A stretch of DNA of 26,161 nt from Syntrophaceae bacterium UBA5744 (GTDB lineage: Bacteria; Desulfobacterota; Syntrophia; Syntrophales; UBA2192). Below the pieces are notes generated by a model, which worked only from the letters and a program-made list of their open reading frames with translations, ran no database searches and was not told where the DNA came from. Made by a program: the position numbers and the translations under genes. The number at the start of each line of letters is the position of its first letter. Positions within the stretch are counted from its first letter, which is position 1. Positions 7,292 to 13,281 of this stretch are shown here, piece after piece. The stretch is from contig DIFQ01000042.1 in NCBI GenBank assembly GCA_002419215.1, positions 1-26,161 of the forward strand, read 5' to 3'.

Positions 7292-7492
7292 ATGTTTGAA
7301 GGAAAAGTAAAGTGGTTCAATGATTCGAAGGGTTTTGGCTTTATCGAGCAGGACGGTGGCAAGGACGTGTTCGTTCATCATTCCGCCATCCAGGCAGAGG
7401 GTTTCAAATCGCTGTCCGAGGGTGATCGGGTGAGCTTCGAAGTGGTCGCCGGGCCCAAGGGACCCGCTGCGGCGAATGTTCGCAAGATCTAA
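7292..7492 (+). CDS. Cold-shock protein (CspA family)
   Basis: A single cold-shock domain of 66 residues, an RNA/ssDNA-binding OB fold that melts mRNA structure as an RNA chaperone. The signature is complete: VKWFNDSKGFGFI with RNP1 at residues 13-18, VFVHH (RNP2) at 26-30, then a conserved SEGDRVSFEV strand and the terminal GPAAANV. The start has AAAGGAG eight bases upstream. The gene stands alone on the plus strand, divergent from uup, with a long structured leader containing a terminator-like hairpin and its own strong terminator just after the stop, so expression is probably controlled in the leader as for many csp genes. Confidence 0.95.
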   Translation: MFEGKVKWFNDSKGFGFIEQDGGKDVFVHHSAIQAEGFKSLSEGDRVSFEVVAGPKGPAAANVRKI

Positions 7493-7513
7493 AACCTGAA
7501 TTCATATTGCCCG

Positions 7514-7547
7514 AAAAAGCTCCCCCGGAAACGGGGGAGCTTTTTTT
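7514..7547 (+). terminator. Intrinsic terminator of the cold-shock gene
   Basis: A 14-bp perfect stem (7514-7527 with 7532-7545) closes a GAAA tetraloop and runs into seven T. It lies 21 bases after the stop codon. Confidence 0.93.
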
Positions 7548-7591
7548 GTGCGGAAAACGGATTCCTGACCGCACCGCGGGCGCCGCTCCGC

Positions 7592-8059
7592 TTACGCCTT
7601 GCCGTTTTCGGTTTTCAAATGCCGGGTCAGGAAGCTGTCCAGCCGGTTCGCAAACGTCTGGCGGTCCAGCCTGCCGAATGCCGCCGGGCCGCCCGAAATC
7701 ATGCCTCCGTCCCGCAGCTCTTTGAACAGCCCGCGCAGGGCCAGGCTGTTCTTGATGTTTTCCTGCGTGTAAAGCTTGCCCCGGGGGTCGAGCGCGAAAG
7801 CGCCCTTGGTGACCACCCGGTCGGCAAGCGGGATATCGGCGGTGATCACCAGGTCGCCCGGCTGCACGAGCTCGGCGATGCGATCATCGGCCACATCGAG
7901 GCCGGCAGGAACCTCGATGATGGAAATGTTTGCCTTCCCCTCGACCCTCACCGGCTTATTGGCCACAAAACACAGGGGCACATTGAGGCGCACCGAGGCC
8001 CTGATCAATACGTCCTTGATCACATTCGGAAAGGCATCGGCATCGATGAATATCCGCAT
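7592..8059 (-). CDS. yaiI: UPF0178 family protein (YaiI/YqxD)
   Basis: A conserved protein of about 155 residues with a PIN/NYN-like metal-binding look: the N-terminal MRIFIDADAFPN and the later GDLVITADIPLADRVV carry paired Asp residues, and DPRGKLYT and GGMISGGPA are family hallmarks. The biochemical activity is not established, though nuclease activity is the usual guess from fold. The ATG at 8059 is chosen because AGGAAAGGA precedes it and because the family begins exactly there; a start ten codons upstream would cover this ribosome site. It follows ywbE in the same direction, 87 bases downstream, and may share its transcript. Confidence 0.9.
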   Translation of the reverse strand: MRIFIDADAFPNVIKDVLIRASVRLNVPLCFVANKPVRVEGKANISIIEVPAGLDVADDRIAELVQPGDLVITADIPLADRVVTKGAFALDPRGKLYTQENIKNSLALRGLFKELRDGGMISGGPAAFGRLDRQTFANRLDSFLTRHLKTENGKA

Positions 8060-8146
8060 TCTATTCCTTTCCTGCGGGTTCATTTCCACGAAGCTCGCTT
8101 CACGCGAGCGTTATTCCCGCGGAGGCGAAAATCCACGGGGCGCCCG

Positions 8147-8344
8147 TCATCCATCCAGGATTTCCTTGACCCGGCCGACAATGCCGCTTTCCAGGCGCAC
8201 CTTGATGCCGTGCGGGTGCAGGCCCGATTTCGTTAGGATGTCCCGGACGACGCCTTCGGTCAGCCTGCCCGAACGCTGATCCTGCTTTTGGACGACCTTC
8301 ACGCGGGCCCCCACTTTGATCTCTGCGCGATTGGTTCCCTGCAT
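8147..8344 (-). CDS. ywbE: YwbE family protein (65 aa)
   Basis: A small conserved protein of unknown function. The sequence matches the family closely: VVQKQDQRSGRLTEG, then VRDILT and HPHGIKVRL, ending VGRVKEI. It is predicted to be all-beta, resembling KOW/SH3-like small domains; no activity is known. A promoter-like TTGACA/TATCGT lies about 60 bases upstream. Its AGAGG ribosome site is rather far (13 bases) from the ATG. Confidence 0.88.
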   Translation of the reverse strand: MQGTNRAEIKVGARVKVVQKQDQRSGRLTEGVVRDILTKSGLHPHGIKVRLESGIVGRVKEILDG

Positions 8345-8381
8345 GCCTGTACTTCATCCTCTCGACTTGCGTCCTGGATTC

Positions 8382-8410
8382 ACGATACAGGACTAACGGG
8401 GCCGTGTCAA
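8382..8410 (-). promoter_or_regulatory. Candidate sigma-70 promoter of ywbE
   Basis: On the minus strand TTGACA (8405-8410) is followed by a 17-base spacer and TATCGT (8382-8387). The -35 is perfect, the -10 only 4 of 6. The predicted leader is about 30 bases. Confidence 0.45.
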
Positions 8411-8467
8411 AGCAAGTCCCGACGGCAATCGCGATCTGCTGTTGTTTAACGCAAGCAGGTCAGGCAT

Positions 8468-8499
8468 AAAAAAAGGCAGAGCCGCATGACCCTGCCTTT
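8468..8499 (-). terminator. Intrinsic terminator after the PEP-CTERM relic
   Basis: On the minus strand AAAGGCAG (8492-8499) pairs with CTGCCTTT (8472-8479) and runs into seven T. It closes the transcript of the exported-protein gene ending at 8622. Its hairpin is nearly identical to the one behind the intact PEP-CTERM gene (14094-14129). Confidence 0.85.
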
Positions 8500-8527
8500 G
8501 AGATACTCTTTACAACGTATTCAGCCT

Positions 8528-8590
8528 CTATTTTCTCCAGATCCCCGCCAGCCCGACAAGGCCGAGGCCAGGAAGCAGCATGGTGACGGG
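8528..8590 (-). pseudogene. Relic of a PEP-CTERM C-terminus
   Basis: Between the stop at 8622 and the terminator, the minus strand reads PVTMLLPGLGLVGLAGIWRK and then TAG. This is the form of a PEP-CTERM tail: a Pro-containing start, a Leu/Gly/Val membrane segment and a short basic end. Ten residues (GLGLVGLAGI) match the tail of the intact PEP-CTERM protein at 13282-14067 almost exactly. An in-frame TAA directly precedes the Pro and the Glu of PEP is missing, so no protein can end here. It is best read as the last piece of a lost gene. Confidence 0.7.
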
Positions 8591-8621
8591 TTAGCGAAGC
8601 ACGCGGCCCCGTGCATGATGA

Positions 8622-9056
8622 TTACTTGAGCTTCAACGATATGCCGCTGGGGGCAAGCTTCAGGTTGAGGCCTTTGGTCGTTGAGAACAAGTCGATCATC
8701 ACTCCTTTCTGGTTTTTCATCTTCGTGGCGCCCGCGCCTCCGCCAAGAGTGCCTTCCGCGGTGGCGGAGGTGTAGTTGCCGTTGAAGTCTTCGAGCTTCT
8801 TGAGACCATACACCTTGCCGAACGCCGTGGCCTTGGTGACGCCTACATCAATCACGGAAAGTCCCTTGACTTCCACGGGGTACTTCTTTCCCTGGTAGGT
8901 CAGGGTACCGCTGCCCCAGCTGTATCCGATTCCAACGGCTACCGACCCCTCGCTCAGTTCGAGGTAGGCGTCGGGCTCTCTGTCCTGGGCCGCCGCCATT
9001 CCGGCAAGACAGAGAAAAAGGGACAGAACGACCATCAATGCGAAATACTTCTTCAT
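8622..9056 (-). CDS. Exported protein of unknown function (144 aa)
   Basis: A signal peptide covers residues 1-23 (MKKYF, a hydrophobic core, AAAQ). The mature part is beta-rich and Gly-rich: SEGSVAVGIGYSWGSGTLTY, KKYPVEVKGLSVIDVG, GKVYGLKKLEDFNGNYT, GTLGGGAGATKMKNQKGVMI and a repeated G-L/I-S-L-K-L end. The pattern resembles uncharacterised periplasmic all-beta proteins of proteobacteria, but I cannot name a family with confidence. It has no Cys, so it is not a lipoprotein. It starts 25 bases downstream of the alpha/beta hydrolase stop and is probably its operon partner. Just after its stop lies a decayed PEP-CTERM tail that is not in a usable frame with it. Confidence 0.8.
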   Translation of the reverse strand: MKKYFALMVVLSLFLCLAGMAAAQDREPDAYLELSEGSVAVGIGYSWGSGTLTYQGKKYPVEVKGLSVIDVGVTKATAFGKVYGLKKLEDFNGNYTSATAEGTLGGGAGATKMKNQKGVMIDLFSTTKGLNLKLAPSGISLKLK

Positions 9057-9081
9057 TGGTTGTTATCTCCTTTTTTGAGAA

Positions 9082-10092
9082 TTAACGTACGTCGTCTGAC
9101 AAAAGAGTAAATCCGCTTCCGTCGTGGCCATTCAATACATCTCTTGATGCCGGAGGGGAATGGGACCTTGGTCCTATCCGTACGGGACCTTGGTGCATTC
9201 CGCATTTTCCGCCCCCGACATCGAAGTCTTTTAAAAACGAATCGAATTCCCTGGTCCAGATGGGGATTCCATCCCTGGAGTTGAACAGGGTGTGACCGTC
9301 ATTGCCGAAGGGGGGCTGGATGACCAGGCGGCCTTTGCCGCCTGCTTTCTCGAATGCCGAGAACCATTCCCTGACATACCTGGGAGAGAAGAATTTATCG
9401 TTTTCCGCATAGTGCCACAGGACGGGCACCTTGATGGTCTGGGAAAATTTCGCGATCGTGGCCGACATGGACTGCGGGACGCAGGGTTCCCCCGGGCGGG
9501 TGGCCGGATCGCCGCCCCTGCCTCCGGAGAAGTTCACGACCCCTATCACCCCCGGCGGTTCGAAACTGGCTGCCGCCATCGATGCAAAGCCACCGGTTGA
9601 TTGTCCGACAAGGAGGATGCATTCCGAATTGACGAAGGGTAGCCGTGCAGCGAAGTCACGGGCCGCAAGCACATCACGGGCCGATTCTCGTCCCGACTGG
9701 TAGTAGACAGGCGCACTGCATTTTCCGGAATCCTCGGCAAAATCGCCGCCCGTTACACCATGTCCGCGCCGGATCGGCACGATGACGGCAAAACCCCGTT
9801 TGAGGAACTCACGGGTCTGTGGGATTCTGCGGAACCGGCCGATTTTTACCCGCTCCAGCGCATTGGCCGGCGTTCCGTGGCTCAGCACAACGAGGGGGAA
9901 AGGGCCGTCGCCGCTTGGTCGGAATATCGTCGCTGCCAGATTCACATCTTTTGCGCCGAACAGACCTTCAACACGGACAGGCACCTGAACCACCTGTTCA
10001 TGCAGATCGGCGAGTATCACCTCGTCGGCGGCATGCGACAGGGCGGGAGAGACGACGAGAAGCAGTAAACACACCAACCGCAATATCATCAT
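9082..10092 (-). CDS. Exported alpha/beta hydrolase (dienelactone hydrolase/esterase type)
   Basis: A secreted or periplasmic serine hydrolase of 336 residues. Residues 1-21 are a signal peptide (MMILRLVCLL, cleavage after SHA). The fold marks are FPLVVLSHGTPAN (oxyanion strand), GQSTGG with nucleophile Ser165, HYAENDKFF for the acid and GNDGHTLF for the catalytic His. Four Cys residues in the mature part (GKCSAP, SECIL, GEPCVP, GKCGM) would allow disulfides, consistent with export. Substrate is unknown; dienelactone hydrolase-like and acetyl-esterase-like enzymes are closest in pattern. The ATG at 10092 has GAGGGGG six bases upstream; the open frame reaching 10293 lies over intergenic DNA. 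The last 30 residues beyond the fold look like a low-conservation tail. It is followed by the 144-aa exported protein. Confidence 0.82.
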   Translation of the reverse strand: MMILRLVCLLLLVVSPALSHAADEVILADLHEQVVQVPVRVEGLFGAKDVNLAATIFRPSGDGPFPLVVLSHGTPANALERVKIGRFRRIPQTREFLKRGFAVIVPIRRGHGVTGGDFAEDSGKCSAPVYYQSGRESARDVLAARDFAARLPFVNSECILLVGQSTGGFASMAAASFEPPGVIGVVNFSGGRGGDPATRPGEPCVPQSMSATIAKFSQTIKVPVLWHYAENDKFFSPRYVREWFSAFEKAGGKGRLVIQPPFGNDGHTLFNSRDGIPIWTREFDSFLKDFDVGGGKCGMHQGPVRIGPRSHSPPASRDVLNGHDGSGFTLLSDDVR

Positions 10093-10195
10093 TGATTGCC
10101 CCCTCATTCCGCTTTCCTGTCCTGGCCCCTGCAATAGTACCATTGGCCGCAGTTCCGGACCATTGGAAAAGGTATGGCCTGAAGCAGACCCCCGG

Positions 10196-10906
10196 TCACG
10201 ATCCGGGAGCCGATGACGCAATGCGCCTGAACAGGCTGACCGCGTCCTCCTCTTCCACATCCTCCCAGAGCGCATAGGCGGAAGCGACGGCAAAGCTCAT
10301 GCCGCCGCGGATATTGGCGCAGTAAAGGGATTCCACGGCAGGGGCGACGCGCTCGACGGCCGATGTGCCCGCCGTGGGCACGGCGACGACGACATCACGG
10401 CCACCGAGCCGGCGCAGGGCTTTGATTGCCGCCAGCATCGTGAATCCGGAAGCAAGGCCGTCGTCGACCAGGATGGCTTTCGTTGCCTCCAGATCCGGCA
10501 GGGGCCTGTCCCCGCGGAATTTCCGCAGCCGCCTCTGAACCTTTTCCAGCGTGGTCCGCCGACCCTCCTCGATCTGCCCGTTCGTAAGCCCGATCCGGGC
10601 GAGAATGTCCTTGTTGAGTAGGACGCTTCCGTCGAAGGCAACGGCGCCGTAACCGGCCTCGGTGTTCCAGGGCATGGTGATCTTGCTCACGACAGCCACC
10701 TCAAGCCGAAGGCGGAGCCTCTCCGCCATGGCGGCGGCGACAGGGACTCCCCCCGCCGGCACGGCGAAAAGGATGGCACGGGAACCCTCGTAGCGAGCCA
10801 GCATCCCTGCAAGGATTTCCCCGGCGTGCTCGCGGTCGCGGAATACGGTAACACGATCCCGCAACTCCGCCATCTCGATCACGTTCTGAGGCAGTCGGGT
10901 CTTCAT
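10196..10906 (-). CDS. Phosphoribosyltransferase-family protein
   Basis: A type I phosphoribosyltransferase fold of 236 residues. The PRPP-binding motif ILVDDGLASG is at 145-154, with the two acidic residues and the Gly loop intact; VPAGGVPVAAAMAERL (50-65) is the first PRPP loop region and VVSKITMPWNTEAGYGAVA the flexible hood. This subfamily is widespread in bacteria, often beside or fused to an alpha/beta hydrolase, and its true substrate is unknown. Here too a hydrolase gene follows, 103 bases downstream. The ATG at 10906 has GGGGAG seven bases upstream; the frame continues upstream into the inverted-repeat element and is not used. Confidence 0.88.
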   Translation of the reverse strand: MKTRLPQNVIEMAELRDRVTVFRDREHAGEILAGMLARYEGSRAILFAVPAGGVPVAAAMAERLRLRLEVAVVSKITMPWNTEAGYGAVAFDGSVLLNKDILARIGLTNGQIEEGRRTTLEKVQRRLRKFRGDRPLPDLEATKAILVDDGLASGFTMLAAIKALRRLGGRDVVVAVPTAGTSAVERVAPAVESLYCANIRGGMSFAVASAYALWEDVEEEDAVSLFRRIASSAPGS

Positions 10907-10973
10907 GGATGCTCCCCGCGATTCCGGGCTCCGCGCCGGTTCCTGGCAGTGTGTTGAAAAACACCTTGTCACA

Positions 10974-11098
10974 CAGGCTGTTCAAAAATGCTTGGATGCA
11001 AGGCGCGCAAATCCTGAGGAATGAGGCGTACTTTCGCGTACGCCGCAGTGACGAAGGATGCAGCGCAACGCAGCAGATAAGCGTTTTTCAACAGCCTG
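10974..11098. repeat. MITE-like inverted-repeat element (about 125 bp)
   Basis: The ends form an imperfect inverted repeat: CAGGCTGTTCAAAAATGC at 10974 and GCGTTTTTCAACAGCCTG ending at 11098. The middle holds the strong hairpin GGCGTAC...GTACGCC and the phrases AAGGCGCGCAAATCCTGAGG and AGGAATGAGG. Elements of this kind, built around CAGGCTGTTGAAAAA, are dispersed in many deltaproteobacterial genomes. There is no transposase. The right end abuts the TAG stop of the propeller gene; a partial palindrome GTGTTGAAAAACAC stands just outside the left end. Confidence 0.7.
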
Positions 11099-12211
11099 CT
11101 AGGGCTTAAAGCGGAAGATCGTGTAGGGAGCCTGCGAATGCATGTGGCTCCTGGTCTGCAGCGTCAGGTGCGGAAGGGCGCTGTCGGCAAGGTAGATGGT
11201 TCCGTCCGGCCCGAGGCTCAGGCCGTCGGCCCAGCGGATCCGGCTCGAACGGATGACTGTCTGCAGCTTCTTGTCCGGCCCCACACGCATGACGGAGCCG
11301 TGCTCGACATCGGTGATGTAGAGGGTTCCGGTCCTGTCGGCCAGGAGACCGTCGCTAAGGGGCTTCCTGCTGAAGAGCTCGATCCGTCCGGACAGCTCCG
11401 CCGGGCTCAGCTGCCGGTTTCTCAGGTCCGCCGTTCTCACCCGGTAAAGCCCCCCGTGCGCCATGGCGGCGTAATAGAGCCACTCGTCCTGCCTGTCCAG
11501 CGCGATCCCGTCGACCCCGGGCTTCAGGGCGATCAGCCCCTCGAAGAAGACCATCTCCTTGATCGGGTTCCGGATGATCCAGTCCTGGGGATAGACGGAG
11601 GGATCCGATTCGAGCACGCGATGGGCGGTTTTCTTCTCTACGTCGTACACCACGATGGCCGGGTTTCTCCGTATGATGCTCGCATCGGCGATGTAGACGG
11701 TACCCCCTTTTGAGTCCACCTGGAGGTCCTGCAGAAACGAGCCGGGCTGCGCAATCTCGGAAGGAAAGACGTAGTCGTGGACCAGCCTGCCGGATCCCAG
11801 GTCGAAGGCCGACAGACGGGCGGTCCCCAGGCCGTGGATGCCGTGGTCAATCGTCCACAGGCGGTTCTGCTGATCGACGACAAGACCCAGGACGGCCTGG
11901 AAGAGGGTCTTCTGCATCTGCGCGCTCGGGTAGGGTACGGCGGCGTTGCCTTTCCATTCCATCAGCTTGTTCTGATCCGGCCGGGATTCGGGATGGATCG
12001 TGAAGAAGATCCGGCCGTCCCGGCTGACGGCGACATTCCCGATGGGCTCGTTGGACTGGAGGGCCACCTCGAGCCTGTCTTCACTCAGCAGGGGAGTCGT
12101 CGAAAGGTCAGGGTAATAGCTGCCGCCTCCGTAAAGGAGCCGGAGGATCGTCGCGAAAATCAGGATCAGGGGAACCAGAGTAAAAATGAGCGCCCGCAAT
12201 AGAGCCGCCAT
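11099..12211 (-). CDS. Membrane-anchored Yellow/major-royal-jelly-type beta-propeller protein
   Basis: An N-terminal hydrophobic segment (residues about 7-27, rich in Leu/Ile/Phe) acts as an uncleaved anchor or signal. The remaining 340 residues are a six-bladed propeller-like domain: GNVAVSRDGRIFFTIHP, RLWTIDHGIHGLG, SFLQDLQVDSKGGTVYIAD, NPAIVVYDVE, DGIALDRQDEWLYYAAMAHG, SDGLLADRTGTLYITDVEHG and ADGLSLGPDGTIYLADSALP. The D-G-I/L-A/S-L pattern and LWTIDHG match the MRJP/Yellow family, which overlaps SMP-30/gluconolactonase-like proteins. Bacterial members are uncharacterised, so only sugar-lactone or small-ligand handling can be guessed. GGGGGTG precedes the ATG. The TAG stop touches the end of the inverted-repeat element. 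It follows the small lipoprotein gene by 26 bases, so the two are probably one transcript. Confidence 0.82.
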   Translation of the reverse strand: MAALLRALIFTLVPLILIFATILRLLYGGGSYYPDLSTTPLLSEDRLEVALQSNEPIGNVAVSRDGRIFFTIHPESRPDQNKLMEWKGNAAVPYPSAQMQKTLFQAVLGLVVDQQNRLWTIDHGIHGLGTARLSAFDLGSGRLVHDYVFPSEIAQPGSFLQDLQVDSKGGTVYIADASIIRRNPAIVVYDVEKKTAHRVLESDPSVYPQDWIIRNPIKEMVFFEGLIALKPGVDGIALDRQDEWLYYAAMAHGGLYRVRTADLRNRQLSPAELSGRIELFSRKPLSDGLLADRTGTLYITDVEHGSVMRVGPDKKLQTVIRSSRIRWADGLSLGPDGTIYLADSALPHLTLQTRSHMHSQAPYTIFRFKP

Positions 12212-12237
12212 ATTTCACCCCCGTTAGTCTTCTCTGT

Positions 12238-12594
12238 TTATCGCCCCATTCTCCGTTCGTAGGCTCGGTAGATCTGGTCGGCCAGTGCGGGATCCTGCCC
12301 GTAGGGCCCGCTCGCATGGAATTCTACCCTGACGCGCCCGTCGGCCTGCCCCTGGATCCTGACAGTGGCGTCGACGCCGTTCCGGGTTCCCCGGATGATC
12401 CCGCCGTTATAGTCGGTCGATACGATGCCGACACCCGTATCCCGCATTGCATCCAGTGCAGCGTTCCAGGAACGATCGTAGGTACTCGGTCCGTAGTAGT
12501 ATGGGTATGGTCCAGGCGGCGGACCGTAAACATAGCAACCGGCCAAAATGACCAGGGCGAGCAAGACACCGATGCCCAATGTTGATTTTCCCAC
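12238..12594 (-). CDS. Small lipoprotein of unknown function (118 aa)
   Basis: A GTG start at 12594 with GAGGAGG upstream begins a lipoprotein signal (MGKSTLGIGVLLALVILAGC) whose lipobox LAGC puts the lipidated Cys at residue 20. A Pro/Tyr-rich linker (YGPPPGPYPYYYGPS) follows, then a small alpha/beta domain: SWNAALDAMRDTGVGIVSTD, GGIIRGTRNGVDATVRI, GRVRVEF. That domain looks like the small fold common in envelope lipoproteins of proteobacteria (helix plus three strands), with no known ligand. It is probably in the inner leaflet of the outer membrane. It is upstream of, and likely co-transcribed with, the propeller protein. Confidence 0.82.
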   Translation of the reverse strand: MGKSTLGIGVLLALVILAGCYVYGPPPGPYPYYYGPSTYDRSWNAALDAMRDTGVGIVSTDYNGGIIRGTRNGVDATVRIQGQADGRVRVEFHASGPYGQDPALADQIYRAYERRMGR

Positions 12595-12624
12595 TTCGGC
12601 CTCCTCAAGCGCACATCTACATTA

Positions 12625-12654
12625 ATAATACATGACCGGGGGCGTGTCCCGCAA
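12625..12654 (-). promoter_or_regulatory. Candidate sigma-70 promoter of the lipoprotein/propeller unit
   Basis: The minus strand shows TTGCGG (12649-12654), an 18-base spacer and TATTAT (12625-12630). The -10 is close to consensus, the -35 weaker. It would start transcription about 25 bases before the GTG at 12594. Confidence 0.4.
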
Positions 12655-13030
12655 GCCCTGCCTTGCAGGCGGGTTCAGGGCGCGTCCATCGACAAGCTCA
12701 TGGCACGCAAACTGATATAAGTAACTTAATTCGTTACCGAAGGTCTGTCCAACCACCATTACCAGGAAGTCCTCCCGAGGGCGAGGCACTTCATTGTTCA
12801 GATGGTGTCAAGGCAAGTCACGAAGGAGCACTTCACCTATTGGTTTATCATCTTAAAAAAATGGGGATTTACGAAATTACGATAAAATCTTTGAACCGAT
12901 ATTGCATCTGACAATTAATTAATCAATAAAAAGTATGACATCGTAGGAATATTTTACAAGTGACCAGTATTAACAAAATGAGCATCATATCGGATGGTTG
13001 TATGCCTCTTTTGGCTTTTCAGATCTCCTG

Positions 13031-13051
13031 TTTGTAAAGAAACTTTACAAA
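13031..13051. promoter_or_regulatory. Candidate activator-binding palindrome
   Basis: TTTGTAAAG-AAA-CTTTACAAA is a perfect 9-bp inverted repeat with a 3-base spacer. It lies about 87-107 bases before the start predicted from the -24/-12 element, the usual place for an enhancer-binding activator of sigma-54 promoters. Confidence 0.5.
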
Positions 13052-13111
13052 AAAGATGCGCCCAAAAGACTCGTCAATGAAATTTCGTTGTAAATTCAGA
13101 TGTATAAGCAA

Positions 13112-13127
13112 TGGTATTTTATTTGCA
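13112..13127 (+). promoter_or_regulatory. Candidate sigma-54 (-24/-12) promoter of the PEP-CTERM gene
   Basis: TGGTATTTTATTTGCA fits the RpoN consensus TGGCACRNNNNTTGCW: the invariant GG and GC are exactly 12 bases apart and the TTGCA part is perfect. The central CAC is not matched. Transcription would start near 13138, leaving a leader of about 140 bases. Confidence 0.5.
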
Positions 13128-13281
13128 TAATTAAATTTATCATTCATTTCATTTCGTTCTACTCCGCTCGATCTCATCTTGGCATCGGAAATCAGATCAT
13201 CACCGTCAACCTAACGTAATGCAGTCAGGGGTAAGAAGATTTAGAAAGTGAGCTTTCGCACAAAAAGGGAGGGGATATGTG

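Larger units (their letters stand above)
12655..13281. other. Long AT-richer intergenic region upstream of the PEP-CTERM gene
   Basis: No gene is supported. The base composition drops visibly in GC from about 12840 onward compared with the flanks. The region contains a perfect inverted repeat at 13031-13051 and a -24/-12 promoter at 13112-13127, both listed separately, and a GTAAC/GTTAC inverted repeat near 12720-12736. The leader from about 13138 to the gene shows no riboswitch I can recognise. Immediately before the gene, ATGTGATG places a start-stop pair (ATG at 13277, TGA) overlapping the true ATG. Confidence 0.5.

Noticed and set aside
12690..12750. Possible c-di-GMP (GEMM) riboswitch, from GCACGCAAACTG...GTTACCGAAGG
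   Set aside because: Only one GCAAA-type core element is present, the paired helices of the motif cannot be drawn, and no gene follows closely on that strand.
12663..12911. An 82-codon plus-strand frame in the AT-rich intergenic region
   Set aside because: TTG start, no ribosome site, no domain, and composition that changes abruptly within the frame.
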